Positions 54,326-63,865 of a stretch of DNA of 64,000 nt are shown piece by piece. The stretch is from contig NZ_CP083950.1 in assembly GCF_006439395.2 (NCBI RefSeq), positions 3,534,001 to 3,598,000 of the forward strand, in the 5' to 3' direction. Both the position numbers and the translations under genes were made by a program. Source of the stretch: Mesorhizobium sp. B4-1-4 (GTDB taxonomy: Bacteria; Pseudomonadota; Alphaproteobacteria; Rhizobiales; Rhizobiaceae). Below the pieces are notes generated by a model that had not been told where the DNA came from, did no database searches, and saw nothing but the letters and a program-made list of their open reading frames with translations. Position 1 is the stretch's first letter, and each line of letters begins with the position of its first letter.

Positions 54326-55819
54326 TCAATTTGCCGAGCCGCCGGCGCGCATCTTGCCGATAGTGTTGGTGGTGCTCTTGCCGGCGACGAGATCGACCAG
54401 CACGACGCGCCCGCCGGCCTTCCGCACCACATCGGCGCCGACCACGGTGTCGATCGTGTAGTCCGCGCCCTTGACCAGAATGTCGGGAAGGAGCGCCTCG
54501 ATCAGCGCCAGCGGCGTGTCCTCGTCGAACACCACGACGGCGTCGACCGAGGCAAGGGCCGCGAGCACGCAAGCGCGGTCATGCTGGTCGTTGACCGGGC
54601 GGCCCGGTCCTTTCAGCCGCCGCACCGAGGCGTCGCTGTTGAGGCCGAGCACCAGCCGATCGCATTGGCTTCGCGCCGCGTGCAGCAGGCTGACATGGCC
54701 GGCATGCAGGATGTCGAAACAGCCATTGGTGAAGCCGACGCTCAGACCCTCCTCTTTCCAGACCGCCACCATGCGCGCGGCCGATGTGGCATCGAGGATG
54801 GCATCCTTGTGGGCCGTCGGTCCATGCGAGCGGAACAGCGCGCCGGTGAGTTCCTCGACTGTCAGCCGCGCGGTGCCGCGCTTGCCCACCACGACGCCGC
54901 CGGCGGCATTGGCAATCGAGGCCGCGGCGACAGGATCGGCACCGGCGGCAAGCGCCAGCGCGAAGGTCGCGATCACCGTGTCGCCCGCCCCCGAAACGTC
55001 GAACACCTCCCGCGCCTGGGTGGCGATGTGGCGCGCTTCATCGGGCCCGACCACGCTCATTCCCTTTTCGCTGCGGGTCGCCACCACGAAGTCGAAGCCA
55101 TGCGCCGAGATCAGCTGGCGGGCGGCGGCGACAATCTCGTCATCGGCGAACACCGCATGGCCGACGGCCTCGCTAAGCTCCTTGCGGTTCGGCGTGATCG
55201 CGGTCGCCCCGGCATAGCGCGCATAGTCGCGGCCCTTGGGGTCGACCAGCACCGGCTTGCCGGCCTCGTGGCAGATGGCGATCAGTTCGGCGGCGACGCC
55301 GTCAAGCAGGATGCCCTTGCCGTAGTCGGACAGGATGACGATGTCGGCCTTCGCAAGTGCCGCGCGGAAATGCCGGATCAGCTCCGCCCGCTCCGCCTCG
55401 TCCAGCGGCTTGATCTCTTCCTCGTCGAAGCGCAGCACCTGCTGGTTGAGCGCGCTGAAGCGGCTCTTCGACGAGGTCATGCGGCCGCGTTGCTGCGCCA
55501 GACCTGTCGTGTCGGCGCCGAGTTCGCCAAGCATCCGCACCAGGGTGTCGCCGGCTGTGTCGGTGCCGATCACCGAGACCGGAACGGCACGCGCGCCAAG
55601 CGACACGATATTGGCCACGACGTTGCCGGCGCCGCCCATGGCGGAGGTCTCGCCGCGCCCGTGCAGCACCGGGATCGGCGCCTCCGGCGAAATCCGCTCG
55701 ATGACGCCATTGACGAAGCGGTCGAGGATGATGTCGCCGACCACCAGCACGGCGACGTCGCCAAAGCGCGCAATGGCGCGGTGCAGTGGTTCGGGAGAAG
55801 GCGGATTGTGCTTGATCAT
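54326..55819 (-). CDS. hldE: Bifunctional heptose-7-P kinase / heptose-1-P adenylyltransferase
   Basis: A 497-residue fusion. The N-terminal ribokinase-type domain (1-325) has RISPEAPIPVLHGRGE, the PKGRDYARY region and DVSGAGDTVIATFALAL with the catalytic Asp. The C-terminal nucleotidyltransferase domain (about 355-497) has FTNGCFDILHAGHVSLL (HxGH type) and PDILVKGADYTID. It makes ADP-D-glycero-heptose with GmhB acting between the two steps. It is first in the minus-strand operon. Confidence 0.95.
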   Translation of the reverse strand: MIKHNPPSPEPLHRAIARFGDVAVLVVGDIILDRFVNGVIERISPEAPIPVLHGRGETSAMGGAGNVVANIVSLGARAVPVSVIGTDTAGDTLVRMLGELGADTTGLAQQRGRMTSSKSRFSALNQQVLRFDEEEIKPLDEAERAELIRHFRAALAKADIVILSDYGKGILLDGVAAELIAICHEAGKPVLVDPKGRDYARYAGATAITPNRKELSEAVGHAVFADDEIVAAARQLISAHGFDFVVATRSEKGMSVVGPDEARHIATQAREVFDVSGAGDTVIATFALALAAGADPVAAASIANAAGGVVVGKRGTARLTVEELTGALFRSHGPTAHKDAILDATSAARMVAVWKEEGLSVGFTNGCFDILHAGHVSLLHAARSQCDRLVLGLNSDASVRRLKGPGRPVNDQHDRACVLAALASVDAVVVFDEDTPLALIEALLPDILVKGADYTIDTVVGADVVRKAGGRVVLVDLVAGKSTTNTIGKMRAGGSAN

Positions 55820-55936
55820 GTCACTGGCAGCGCGCTGGGAAAACCGTCTCTGGACTATATGGGATCGGTTGGCGGGACCGATCGTTCGTGCCTGCCGATA
55901 TACCGCAATTCGAGCCGGTGCAACGGCGGCGCCGCG

Positions 55937-56569
55937 TCAGCTCTTCTGCAGGGCAACGTGGACGCCGAGCCCGACCAGCACCGCGCCGCCGGCCCGCTGC
56001 ATCAGCCGCTGCGCCCGGCTCGAACGCCGCAACCGGCCGATCACGAGACCAGCCAGGAAGACGCAGACGATGTCGGCCGAGGAGAACATCAGGTTGACGA
56101 TGGTGCCGAGCACGACGAACTGCAGCCAGACCGGAAACGCCGCCGAGGCATCTATGAACTGCGGCAGGAACGCCATGAAGAAGATCGCGGTCTTGGGATT
56201 GAGCACCTCGACGGTGATGCTCTCGAAGAAGGCGCGGCGAGCCGACTTGCGCTCGATGACGGGCAACGCCGCGTCACCCTCCCCGCGCTTGCGAAACAGC
56301 GAGACACCGAGCCAGATCAGGTAAAGCGCACCGACCAGCTTGACCGCCATGTAAAGCGGCGGAACGGCGTGGAACAGCACCGACAGGCCGGCAGCAGCGG
56401 CAAAGACGTGCACATAGCCGCCCAGATGAATGCCGAGCGCCGCCGTCAGTCCCGACCAGCGTCCGCGCGCCATGGTCTGCGCGGCTGCGTAGAGCATGGC
56501 CGGACCGGGAATGTAGGCGAAGATCGCCGTGGTGGCGAAAAACGCGATGAGCAGTTCGGTCGACGGCAT
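55937..56569 (-). CDS. LysE/RhtB-family exporter
   Basis: A 210-residue membrane protein with about six helices. FAYIPGPAMLYAAAQTMARG is the PGP-type N-terminal motif of the family, and EVLNPKTAIFFMAFLPQFID is the NPK signature. ATG 56569 gives this start; upstream in-frame codons overlap the toxin gene. It probably exports amino acids or homoserine-like compounds. Its place within the LPS locus seems incidental. Confidence 0.85.
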   Translation of the reverse strand: MPSTELLIAFFATTAIFAYIPGPAMLYAAAQTMARGRWSGLTAALGIHLGGYVHVFAAAAGLSVLFHAVPPLYMAVKLVGALYLIWLGVSLFRKRGEGDAALPVIERKSARRAFFESITVEVLNPKTAIFFMAFLPQFIDASAAFPVWLQFVVLGTIVNLMFSSADIVCVFLAGLVIGRLRRSSRAQRLMQRAGGAVLVGLGVHVALQKS

Positions 56570-56616
56570 TCTGTTGTCCCTTATGATCCTGCCCTGTCCG
56601 ATTGCAGACCTTTCAG

Positions 56617-57027
56617 TCAGCCCGTGGGGTGGCTTTGGATTGGCCTGCGCGAACAGCCGCAATGAAAGCCGATATGACTTTTTTTGTGGAACGACGGACT
56701 GAATGCGCCGATACGCGCACCCGGTTCGAAATAGGCCGACGATTCCAGAATATCATGGTTGTACTCGTCGACTATGACCCAAAGGGGGATAGGGTCAAGG
56801 CCGGCGCGGCGGCATTCAATTTCCGGAACGCCAACGGCGATGCGATCACGGCCCGGCTGCGTGGAGGTGATGGCAAGGATGAAAAGGTTCGTGCCTCCGG
56901 CTTTTCCGGGAAGAACGGCGACAAAGGCGACAGGCCTCATCTTGCGGCCTTCGGTCTGGCGGTCTCCATGTTGGCGATGCCACAGATATGGATATCGCCA
57001 GACGTCTGCGGCGACCGGTTTAGTCAC
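56617..57027 (-). CDS. PemK/MazF-like toxin of a type II toxin-antitoxin module
   Basis: A 136-residue protein starting in the last codons of the antitoxin gene (8-bp overlap). VWRYPYLWHRQHGDRQTEGR and KMRPVAFVAVLPGKAGG are followed by LAITSTQPG, VPEIECRRAGLDPIPLWVIV and DEYNHD. This layout fits the PemK-like growth-inhibitor family of Rhizobiales, in which toxins are typically mRNA interferases. The tail (about 110-136) is Cys/His/Arg-rich and beyond the family core. The family call is from recognised pattern, not a search. Confidence 0.72.
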   Translation of the reverse strand: MTKPVAADVWRYPYLWHRQHGDRQTEGRKMRPVAFVAVLPGKAGGTNLFILAITSTQPGRDRIAVGVPEIECRRAGLDPIPLWVIVDEYNHDILESSAYFEPGARIGAFSPSFHKKSHIGFHCGCSRRPIQSHPTG

Positions 57028-57256
57028 CGTTCAGTTCCGCGGCGTACTCCTCCAGCATCTCGACATGTTCCAGCGGTGCATCCTCCGCCGCGTAGGCGCG
57101 ACGGCTATCGGTGCCGAAGCGCGCTTCGTAGGTCTCGATGCTCATCAGGACGTATCTCGGCTTGTTGTGGCGAGTGATGGAGACCGGCTGCTGGCTGGCG
57201 GCCGCGAGCACGTCGCCGAGATTCTGTTTCAGATCAGTCGATGGATAGTGTTTCAT
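57020..57256 (-). CDS. Phd/YefM-family antitoxin
   Basis: A 78-residue antitoxin. TDLKQNLGDVLAAASQQPVS and ITRHNKPRYVLMSIETYEAR form the Phd/YefM DNA-binding fold; the acidic C-terminus (DAPLEHVEMLEEYAAELNGD) would bind and neutralise the toxin. ATG 57256 is chosen over an upstream in-frame start at 57304, as it gives the family N-terminus. An AT-rich promoter-like stretch lies at 57260-57300, between it and the divergent hldD. Such antitoxins usually autorepress the operon. Confidence 0.8.
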   Translation of the reverse strand: MKHYPSTDLKQNLGDVLAAASQQPVSITRHNKPRYVLMSIETYEARFGTDSRRAYAAEDAPLEHVEMLEEYAAELNGD

Positions 57257-57399
57257 TGGACACTCCGTTTTGCCCATAATAGACAAAATGGACAAAACAG
57301 ACAAGCCCGAACGGGCGAGCCCGAGCGACCGCCTGCTTTGTCGACAGCCCGGCTGGGCTCCCTTATAAGGACCGGAATCGCAAGCAACCAGAGGCCTTC

Positions 57400-58350
57400 A
57401 TGATCATCGTCACGGGCGGCGCCGGCATGATCGGCTCGAACATCGTCGCCGCGCTCAACGCCGAAGGCCATGACGACATCGTCGTCGTCGACGACCTCAC
57501 CGACGGCCACAAGATCGCCAACCTCGCCGATCTCAAAATCGCCGACTACCTCGACAAGGACGATTTCCTGCCCCGCATCGAGGCCGGATCGCTCGGCCGC
57601 ATCGAGGCCGTCTTCCACCAGGGCGCCTGCTCGACCACCACCGAATGGAACGGCAAGTTCATGATGGAGGTCAACTACGCCTATTCGAAGCGGCTGCTGC
57701 ATGCCTGCCAGACGCTGCGCGTGCCCTTCCTCTACGCCTCTTCCGCGTCCGTCTATGGCGGCGGTTCCGAATTTCGCGAGGAGCCGGCGCTGGAGCGGCC
57801 ACTCAACGTCTATGCCTATTCGAAGAAACTGTTCGACGACTATGTCAGGCGCACCGCCTTCGACATTGACCATTCGCAGGTCGCGGGCCTGCGCTACTTC
57901 AACGTCTATGGCCCGCGCGAGGCGCACAAGGGCGCCATGGCCTCGGTCGCCTTCCATCTGTTCAACCAGGTCGAGCGGGGCGAGAACCCGAAACTGTTCG
58001 GCGCCTATGATGGCTTCGGACCGGGCGAGCAGAGCCGCGACTTCATCCATGTCGGCGACGTCGCCGACGTCAATCTGTGGCTGTGGAAACGGGGGACTAG
58101 CGGCATCTTCAACTGCGGCACCGGCCGCGCCCAGCCGTTTCGCGCCATCGCCGAAACCGTGATCGACACGCTGGGCAAGGGCGAGATCGAGTTCATCGAA
58201 TTCCCCGACCACCTCAAGGGCAGCTACCAGAGCTTTACGCAAGCTGATATGTCCCGTCTGCGCGCGGCCGGTTATAACGGTCAATTCCGGAGCGTCGAAA
58301 CTGGCGTCAGAGACTATGTCGAATGGCTGAAAGCCCAACGATCCTCGTGA
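57400..58350 (+). CDS. hldD: ADP-L-glycero-D-manno-heptose-6-epimerase
   Basis: A 316-residue SDR-type epimerase that converts ADP-D,D-heptose to ADP-L,D-heptose. [18 protein letters not shown] binds [18 protein letters not shown] is a strong HldD signature; the catalytic Tyr/Lys sit in [14 protein letters not shown]. Next come [14 protein letters not shown] and [15 protein letters not shown]. It is first in a plus-strand operon overlapping waaF by 28 bp. Confidence 0.95.
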   Translation: MIIVTGGAGMIGSNIVAALNAEGHDDIVVVDDLTDGHKIANLADLKIADYLDKDDFLPRIEAGSLGRIEAVFHQGACSTTTEWNGKFMMEVNYAYSKRLLHACQTLRVPFLYASSASVYGGGSEFREEPALERPLNVYAYSKKLFDDYVRRTAFDIDHSQVAGLRYFNVYGPREAHKGAMASVAFHLFNQVERGENPKLFGAYDGFGPGEQSRDFIHVGDVADVNLWLWKRGTSGIFNCGTGRAQPFRAIAETVIDTLGKGEIEFIEFPDHLKGSYQSFTQADMSRLRAAGYNGQFRSVETGVRDYVEWLKAQRSS

Positions 58351-59330
58351 TCGGCCCACGCTGGGTGGGCGATATGGTGATGGCGCAGTGCCTGTTCTCG
58401 GCGCTGAAGGAGCTCCATCCCAACGCCGTGATCGATGTGCTGGCGCCCGCCTGGGCCGCCCCGCTGGTCAAGCGCATGCCTGAAATACGCCAGCAGATCG
58501 ACTTTCCGCAGAAGCCCGGCGCGCTCGAATTCACCCATCGCCGCCGTTTCGGCCGCCTGCTGCGCGGCCGCTACGACATGGCTTATATCCTGCCGGGCAG
58601 CTGGAAATCGGCGCTGATCCCGTTCTTTGCCCGCATTCCACGCCGTTTCGGCCATTTGCGTGAAATGCGCTATGGGCTGCTGACCGACATCGTGCCGCTG
58701 CCCGATGCCGTGAAACGGCGCACCGCGCAGGCCTATTTCGGCCTCGCCCAGGGCGGCACTTTCCGCGCGCCCCAGCTGACCGTGGATGCGCAAAACCAGG
58801 CTGTCCTGCTCGAGCGTTTCGGGCTGACGCCGCAAAAATTCGTGGCCCTCATGCCCGGCGCCGAGTTCGGCCCGGCCAAGCGCTGGCCGAGCGAAAGCTA
58901 TGCCGGCCTTGCCCGCGAGTTCATGGGCAAGGGCTTGAAAGTCGCGCTGTTCGGATCGAAGAACGACCGCGACGTGACGGCGGAGATCGCGGCCCTCGCG
59001 CCTGGCGTCGTCGACCTCGCCGGCCAGACGCGGCTGGAGGACGCCATCGATCTGATCGCCGCCGCTAGGCTGGCTGTCTCTAACGACAGCGGACTGATGC
59101 ATGTCGCCGCGGCTGTCGGCACGCCGATCGTTGCCGTCTATGGTTCGACCTCACCTGAAAACACGCCGCCGCTGGCGGAGCGCCGCGAACTGGTCTGGCT
59201 AGGCCTGTCCTGCTCGCCCTGCCACCGCAAGGTCTGCCCGCTCGGTCACCTCAATTGCCTGAAGACGTTGGAAGTCGGGCGGGTCGCGGCGGCGGCCGAC
59301 CGGCTGCTGGAACTTCCGGCCACGGCATGA
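58323..59330 (+). CDS. waaF: ADP-heptose:LPS heptosyltransferase II
   Basis: A 335-residue GT9 glycosyltransferase. The acceptor-side loop [18 protein letters not shown] and the C-terminal [20 protein letters not shown] (ADP-heptose site) are present. [18 protein letters not shown], the Cys-rich signature of WaaF, follows. It adds the second heptose to the inner core. It overlaps hldD (28 bp) and waaC (4 bp, ATGA), so translation is coupled. Confidence 0.93.
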   Translation: MAESPTILVIGPRWVGDMVMAQCLFSALKELHPNAVIDVLAPAWAAPLVKRMPEIRQQIDFPQKPGALEFTHRRRFGRLLRGRYDMAYILPGSWKSALIPFFARIPRRFGHLREMRYGLLTDIVPLPDAVKRRTAQAYFGLAQGGTFRAPQLTVDAQNQAVLLERFGLTPQKFVALMPGAEFGPAKRWPSESYAGLAREFMGKGLKVALFGSKNDRDVTAEIAALAPGVVDLAGQTRLEDAIDLIAAARLAVSNDSGLMHVAAAVGTPIVAVYGSTSPENTPPLAERRELVWLGLSCSPCHRKVCPLGHLNCLKTLEVGRVAAAADRLLELPATA

Positions 59331-60310
59331 AGGTCCTCATCGTCAAGACGTCGTCGATGGGCGATGTCATCCACACGTTCCCGGCTGTCGAGGATGCCAG
59401 CCTCGTCAGGCCGGACATATCCTTCGACTGGTGCGTCGAAGAGGCGTTCGCCGGCATCGTGGCGCTGCATCCGGCGATCGGCAGGATCCATACGGTCGCC
59501 ATCCGGCGCTGGCGCAAGGCGTTGTTCAATGGCGGCACCTGGCGCGAAGCGGCCGCCCTGCGCCGCACCTTACGCGCATGCCGCTATGACTTGGTCATCG
59601 ATGCACAGGGCCTGCTGAAATCGGCGCTTGTGGCCCGGCAGGCCAGCACGCCGATTGCCGGCTTCGACCGGTCGAGCGCGCGAGAGCCTTCGGCCACGCT
59701 GTTCTATGACGTCACCTATAATGTGCCGCGTGACCTGCACGCCATCGAGCGGACAAGGCGGTTGTTCGGACTGGCGCTTGGCTACCAACCCGATCTTGCG
59801 ACGCTCAATTCCGGCATTGTGCCCCCGGCTGGCACCATCGCCACCACCATCAGAGGCAAGACCGCCTTCCTGCTGCACGGCACCAGCCGAGAGGACAAGA
59901 AATGGCCGGTCGAAGACTGGATCGGAACCGCCCGGCTGCTGGTCGAACGAGGCATCACGCCGGTCACCACCTGGTCGAATGAGCGCGAGAAGATGGTGGC
60001 CGAGGCGATCGCCAAGGCCGTGCCACCCACGATGGTCATGCCAAGATCACCGCTCGCCGACATCGCCGGCGTCCTCGGCCGCTCGACGCTGGTCATCGGT
60101 GCGGACACCGGGCTGACCCATCTAGCCAGCGGCTTCGGACTGCCGACAGTCGCGGTGTTCCTGGCGACGGAGCCGGGGCTGACGGGGCCGCGCGGACCCT
60201 ACGCGTCAACGCTGCTGGCCGCCCCCGGCGGTCGTGTTGCGCCAGCGGAAGTGATAGCGGAGGCGGAGAGATTGATGGAGCTTAGCCAGGCAAATATCGG
60301 CGAAGATTGA
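59327..60310 (+). CDS. waaC: ADP-heptose:LPS heptosyltransferase I
   Basis: A 327-residue GT9 enzyme. KTSSMGDVIHTFPAVEDA is the WaaC N-terminal signature (family KTSSLGDVVHTLPA-like), with DAQGLLKSALVAR in the middle and GADTGLTHLASGFGLPTVAV near the end. It transfers the first heptose to Kdo. ATG 59327 overlaps the waaF stop. It is the last gene of the operon; a type B palindrome follows and can terminate it. Confidence 0.92.
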   Translation: MKVLIVKTSSMGDVIHTFPAVEDASLVRPDISFDWCVEEAFAGIVALHPAIGRIHTVAIRRWRKALFNGGTWREAAALRRTLRACRYDLVIDAQGLLKSALVARQASTPIAGFDRSSAREPSATLFYDVTYNVPRDLHAIERTRRLFGLALGYQPDLATLNSGIVPPAGTIATTIRGKTAFLLHGTSREDKKWPVEDWIGTARLLVERGITPVTTWSNEREKMVAEAIAKAVPPTMVMPRSPLADIAGVLGRSTLVIGADTGLTHLASGFGLPTVAVFLATEPGLTGPRGPYASTLLAAPGGRVAPAEVIAEAERLMELSQANIGED

Positions 60311-60338
60311 TTTTTCGATCGAATCAATCGGAAAGGTC

Positions 60339-60522
60339 GGCGCAGCCCCTCATCCGCCTGCCGGCACCTTCTCCCCGTATAGTGACGGGGAGAAGGAACG
60401 CCGTCATTGATCGTTTCGCTAATCGCCAGCGTTGTAAGAAGGCCGCCAAGGTTGCGGCCAGCTCTCTTCTCCCCGTCACTATACGGGGAGAAGTGCCCGG
60501 CAGGGCGATGAGGGGCAGCGCC
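60339..60522. repeat. Palindromic repeat type B between waaC and greA
   Basis: The left arm (GGCGCAGCCCCTCATCCGCC to GGGGAGAAG) and the right arm (CTTCTCCCCGTCACTATACG to GGCAGCGCC) are near-perfect inverted copies. Each contains its own CCCCGTATAGTGACGGGG-type small palindrome. It lies between convergent genes and probably terminates transcription in both directions. Confidence 0.88.
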
Positions 60523-60569
60523 GACCTGGCTTGAAGCGCGGACAGGACGAAACCGCGCCGTCAAATTCG

Positions 60570-61043
60570 TTAAATGAACTGCACCTGGACGATCTCATAG
60601 CCGCGCGCACCACCTGGCGCATTGACCTCGATGGCGTCGCCGACTTCCTTGCCGATCAGCGCCCGCGCGATCGGCGAGGAGATCGAGATGCGGCCGGACT
60701 TCACGTCGGCTTCCTGGTCGCCGACGATCTGGTAGGTCTTCTTTTCCTCGGTGTCCTCATCGACCAGCACGACGGTGGCGCCGAACTTGACCTTGTCGCC
60801 GCTGAGCTTGGTGACGTCGATGACTTCGGCGCGCGCGATCAGGTCCTCGAGTTCGTTGACGCGGCCCTCGTTGAGGCTCTGCGCCTCCTTGGCGGCGTGA
60901 TATTCGGCATTTTCGGACAGGTCGCCATGCGAGCGCGCTTCAGAGATCGCCTCGATGATGCGCGGCCGCTCTTCCTGCTGGCGCCAACGCAGTTCTTCCT
61001 TCAATGACGCGAACCCCTCGCCTGTCATCGGGACCTTGTTCAT
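60570..61043 (-). CDS. greA: Transcription elongation factor GreA
   Basis: A 157-residue factor that stimulates RNA-cleavage by backtracked RNA polymerase. The N-terminal coiled-coil ([20 protein letters not shown]) carries the conserved acidic DLSENAEY tip. The C-terminal globular domain has [20 protein letters not shown] and [16 protein letters not shown]. Length and start are typical. It is convergent with waaC. Confidence 0.96.
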   Translation of the reverse strand: MNKVPMTGEGFASLKEELRWRQQEERPRIIEAISEARSHGDLSENAEYHAAKEAQSLNEGRVNELEDLIARAEVIDVTKLSGDKVKFGATVVLVDEDTEEKKTYQIVGDQEADVKSGRISISSPIARALIGKEVGDAIEVNAPGGARGYEIVQVQFI

Positions 61044-61312
61044 GATGCCTGACCTTTCTGCCGCCGCCCCCGCGTTTCGGGGGAAGCCTCGTCGTTGGGT
61101 ACAAAAAGAAAACGGTCCGGCAGCCTCGGGCTAACGGAACCGTTTCACCGCAATTTCCCCCAATATAGCAATCTTCGCGAGTTTTTCACGCCCAAAAAAG
61201 TGGTTTTGCAAAAATCGTCACCGCTTTCGCGAGCCGGGTGACGGCGAGGCAAGGCGGCGACAAAAAACGGCCGCGATCGCTCGCGGCCGCTTCGAGAGCC
61301 TTGGAAGCCAGG

Positions 61313-61852
61313 TCAGCTCCGCATGAAATGGTTGATCTGCTCGGCCAGCATGCCGTATTCGCGCGACCCCTTGCCGGTACGCTTCTCGATCTCCACCAGC
61401 TGCTGCTGGGCGCCGGCCAGATCGCCAATCTGGAGATGCGCTTCGCCGAGATATTCCCGCACCAGCGTATAGTTGGGGTCGATGCGCAGGGCTTCCTCGT
61501 AATAGCCGAGGCCTACGGCGACACGGCCGGAATGACGGTGCGAATAGCCGAGATAGTTGAGGATGCGCGGATCCTGCTTGTTGGCGGCAAGGGTGAGCAC
61601 CGAGATCGCCTCGTCATAGCGCCCGGCCATCGCCAGGTCGTGACCGGCTTCATAGATGCTGTCGTCGTCCAACATGCCTTCCTGGGGCGCGACGCACTTT
61701 TTCTTCTTCTTGTCCCAGACCTCGCCCTTCTTGCACTGGGTGACAGTCTGGCCGCCGCCCGAACTGTCGCCGCCCGCGGCGAACGCCGGAACGGCAAGAA
61801 ACTGCAGAGCGATTAGCGCGCTCGCCGTCTGGATCAGCACTCTTTTATGCAT
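61313..61852 (-). CDS. Secreted tetratricopeptide-repeat protein
   Basis: A 179-residue protein with a signal peptide (to about residue 25, LQFLAVPAFAAGG). A short linker with one Cys pair (TQCKKGEVWDKKKKKCVAP) is followed by about three TPR units from residue 62, such as GRYDEAISVLTLAANKQDPR and GLGYYEEALRIDPNYTLVRE. ATG 61852 follows GGAGG. It is probably periplasmic and acts as a scaffold; the partner is unknown. Confidence 0.78.
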   Translation of the reverse strand: MHKRVLIQTASALIALQFLAVPAFAAGGDSSGGGQTVTQCKKGEVWDKKKKKCVAPQEGMLDDDSIYEAGHDLAMAGRYDEAISVLTLAANKQDPRILNYLGYSHRHSGRVAVGLGYYEEALRIDPNYTLVREYLGEAHLQIGDLAGAQQQLVEIEKRTGKGSREYGMLAEQINHFMRS

Positions 61853-62004
61853 CGAAGCCTCCTGGAGGGGTGAGAATAGAACACTAACGCCAAGTGGTTC
61901 GCGTTTCATCCCGGAAAAGCAGGCCTGGAGAACATGAGGTGACGGATGGCGCAAATTCGGTATCATCGCGGATCGAATGAAGACTGAGCCCACGGAGACG
62001 GCCC

Positions 62005-62430
62005 GTGCAGCAACGGCTTGAGAAGAACTGGGAACTTTCGATCGGCCCCGACACCGTGCGCCTGTTCATCCTCAAGGCCAAGGCGCTGAGTGCGGCCGTC
62101 AACGAGGATTATGCCGACGGTGCCGAACACGAGATCGAGTTCGATGGCGACACGCACGACAATCACCATCATGACGGCCTTTCCGAGGAGAGTTCGGAAA
62201 ACCTGACCGAAGAGGAACTGCGCGAACTGATCAACGACCTCAATGTCGATGAAGCCGCCGAACTGATCGCGCTCGCCTGGGTCGGGCGTGGCGACTACGA
62301 CCCCTCGGAATGGTCGGATGCCGTGACCGCGGCGCGCGAGCGCCCCAACAGGCGCACGGCAAAATACCTGCTCGGCATGCCGCTGCTTGCCGACTGGCTG
62401 GAAGAGGGGCTGGAAGCGATCGGCGCGTAA
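62005..62430 (+). CDS. DUF3775 family protein
   Basis: A 141-residue acidic protein. The domain pattern is LSIGPDTVRLFILKAKAL, an acidic His/Glu/Asp-rich insert (residues about 40-70), NVDEAAELIALAWVGRGDY, and the end YLLGMPLLADWLEEGL. The start is GTG at 62005 behind GGAG. The function of DUF3775 is unknown; it is common in alphaproteobacteria. It is divergent from the TPR gene. Confidence 0.82.
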   Translation: MQQRLEKNWELSIGPDTVRLFILKAKALSAAVNEDYADGAEHEIEFDGDTHDNHHHDGLSEESSENLTEEELRELINDLNVDEAAELIALAWVGRGDYDPSEWSDAVTAARERPNRRTAKYLLGMPLLADWLEEGLEAIGA

Positions 62431-62505
62431 CGCTGAAGTAACCGATTGTGATCGCCCGAAGCGGCCGCGCACGCAACTTCGGCATGCCGGTGCCGTTTCG
62501 GAGCG

Positions 62506-63666
62506 ATGGCAACGCTGCGCTCTTCCCGAAGGTACCGGATCGCAATGGTCATGGCGGCGACAGTTCTGCTGGCGGCGCCGGCCGACGCCAAACATCGTCA
62601 CAGGCATTACAAGCCGCTTTCACCGCGAGTGGAGCAGCCGCTGACGCCGCGGGTCGACCAGCCCCTGAAGCCGCGGGGGAAATCGCGGCGCAAGCAGCCG
62701 AAACCGAGGGGCGAGCAACAGATCACGCGCAGCCCCGCCCAGCAGACGACGCAGCCTCCGCTGCCATCGCCCGCCGATGTTCCCCTGCCGGAGCAACGTC
62801 CCGCAGGCTCGCCAAACACGGAAAAAAGCCCGAAAACGGAAGAACAGAACACCGAGGCCCCAAAGAGCGGCGGGGCTTCCAATCAGTTCAATGAAGAAAA
62901 ATCCCGTTACAAGAAACAGGCGCTCCCCGAACCGCAAGCCAACATGGAAAGCGAGCCGGAGCCACCGGCCGTGGCGCCAATACCGACACCAAAGCCCGAT
63001 GACCAGGAGCCCGAGGCCCAGCCGCCTGACGTCGCCCCGCAACCACCTCAGAAGCCGGCCGATAGCGGCGACCAGAAGATGCTTCCCGACCCGCGCTCGG
63101 CCGACCTGCCGGCGGACAAGATGCCCGCGGAGGAAGTTGCCTGCCGGGAACGGCTGAAGGCGCTCGGGGTCGAATTCGAGGAGCACAAGGCGGAAAGCAA
63201 TCCCGAAATCGGCTGTTCGATTCCCTATCCCCTGGTGCTGAAGTCACTCGGCAAGTCGATCGCGATTGCCCCCGGCACCGAACTCAATTGTCCGATGGCC
63301 GAGGCAACGGCGCGTTTTGCCGCTGACGTCGTCCAGCCGGCGGCGAAAGCCGAATTCGGCGCCGACCTGAAATCGATCGGCCAGGCATCGGCCTTCGTCT
63401 GCCGGCCGCGACACGGCGCTGGGAAACTGTCGGAGCACGCTTTCGGCAACGCGCTCGACATCGCGAGCTTCACCCTATCGGACGGCAGGACAATCGAGGT
63501 CGGCCTGACCCCGCCGGAGAAGGAGGGCAAGTTCCTCGACGCAATCCGCAAGGCCGCCTGCGGTCCGTTCAAGACCGTGCTTGGACCCGGCGCCGACGCT
63601 GACCACGCCTTGCATTTCCATTTCGACCTCGAACCGCGCCGCCATGGCGGCACGTTTTGCCAATGA
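62506..63666 (+). CDS. Secreted extensin-like protein
   Basis: A 386-residue protein. A signal peptide (YRIAMVMAATVLLAAPADA) is followed by a long Pro/Glu/Lys-rich disordered region (about 30-205). The C-terminal extensin-like domain (about 210-386) has VACRERLKALGVEF, GCSIPYPLVL, SEHAFGNALDIASFTLSDGR and HALHFHFDLEPR. The two His/Asp motifs resemble metal-binding M15/VanY-type peptidase sites and suggest a cell-wall hydrolase. It is monocistronic after the DUF3775 gene. Confidence 0.83.
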   Translation: MATLRSSRRYRIAMVMAATVLLAAPADAKHRHRHYKPLSPRVEQPLTPRVDQPLKPRGKSRRKQPKPRGEQQITRSPAQQTTQPPLPSPADVPLPEQRPAGSPNTEKSPKTEEQNTEAPKSGGASNQFNEEKSRYKKQALPEPQANMESEPEPPAVAPIPTPKPDDQEPEAQPPDVAPQPPQKPADSGDQKMLPDPRSADLPADKMPAEEVACRERLKALGVEFEEHKAESNPEIGCSIPYPLVLKSLGKSIAIAPGTELNCPMAEATARFAADVVQPAAKAEFGADLKSIGQASAFVCRPRHGAGKLSEHAFGNALDIASFTLSDGRTIEVGLTPPEKEGKFLDAIRKAACGPFKTVLGPGADADHALHFHFDLEPRRHGGTFCQ

Positions 63667-63769
63667 GCATTGGCTGTCAGCCGCAGGTGCCGCAATTCAG
63701 CCGCAGGCATGAACGCGGCCGCTGAGTTTTCCTTTACCCTTGATCGTTAAAATACCGAATATCCGGGCC

Positions 63770-63815
63770 ATGATCCCGAAAAGCGGAAACCGGTTTTCGG
63801 AAAAGATCATGATCA
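63770..63815. repeat. RIME-like palindromic fragment
   Basis: GATCCCGAAAAGCGGAAACC and GGTTTTCGGAAAAGATCATG form an imperfect inverted repeat of the kind scattered through rhizobial intergenic DNA. It lies between the extensin-like gene and the start of the next gene. Confidence 0.6.
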
Positions 63816-63865
63816 GGCAAAGGTAGGACCTGGTCAGGATCAGGTTCGGGGACAGGATTCCGCCA

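Noticed and set aside
54317..56665. A 782-codon open frame on the plus strand
   Set aside because: It lies wholly antisense to hldE and the LysE gene, which have clear motifs. The translation is His/Arg/Ala-rich with no domain, a typical high-GC shadow.
56602..57177. A plus-strand 191-codon frame opposite the toxin
   Set aside because: The minus-strand toxin frame matches a known family and overlaps the antitoxin; the plus frame ends in Arg/Ser/Pro-rich shadow sequence.
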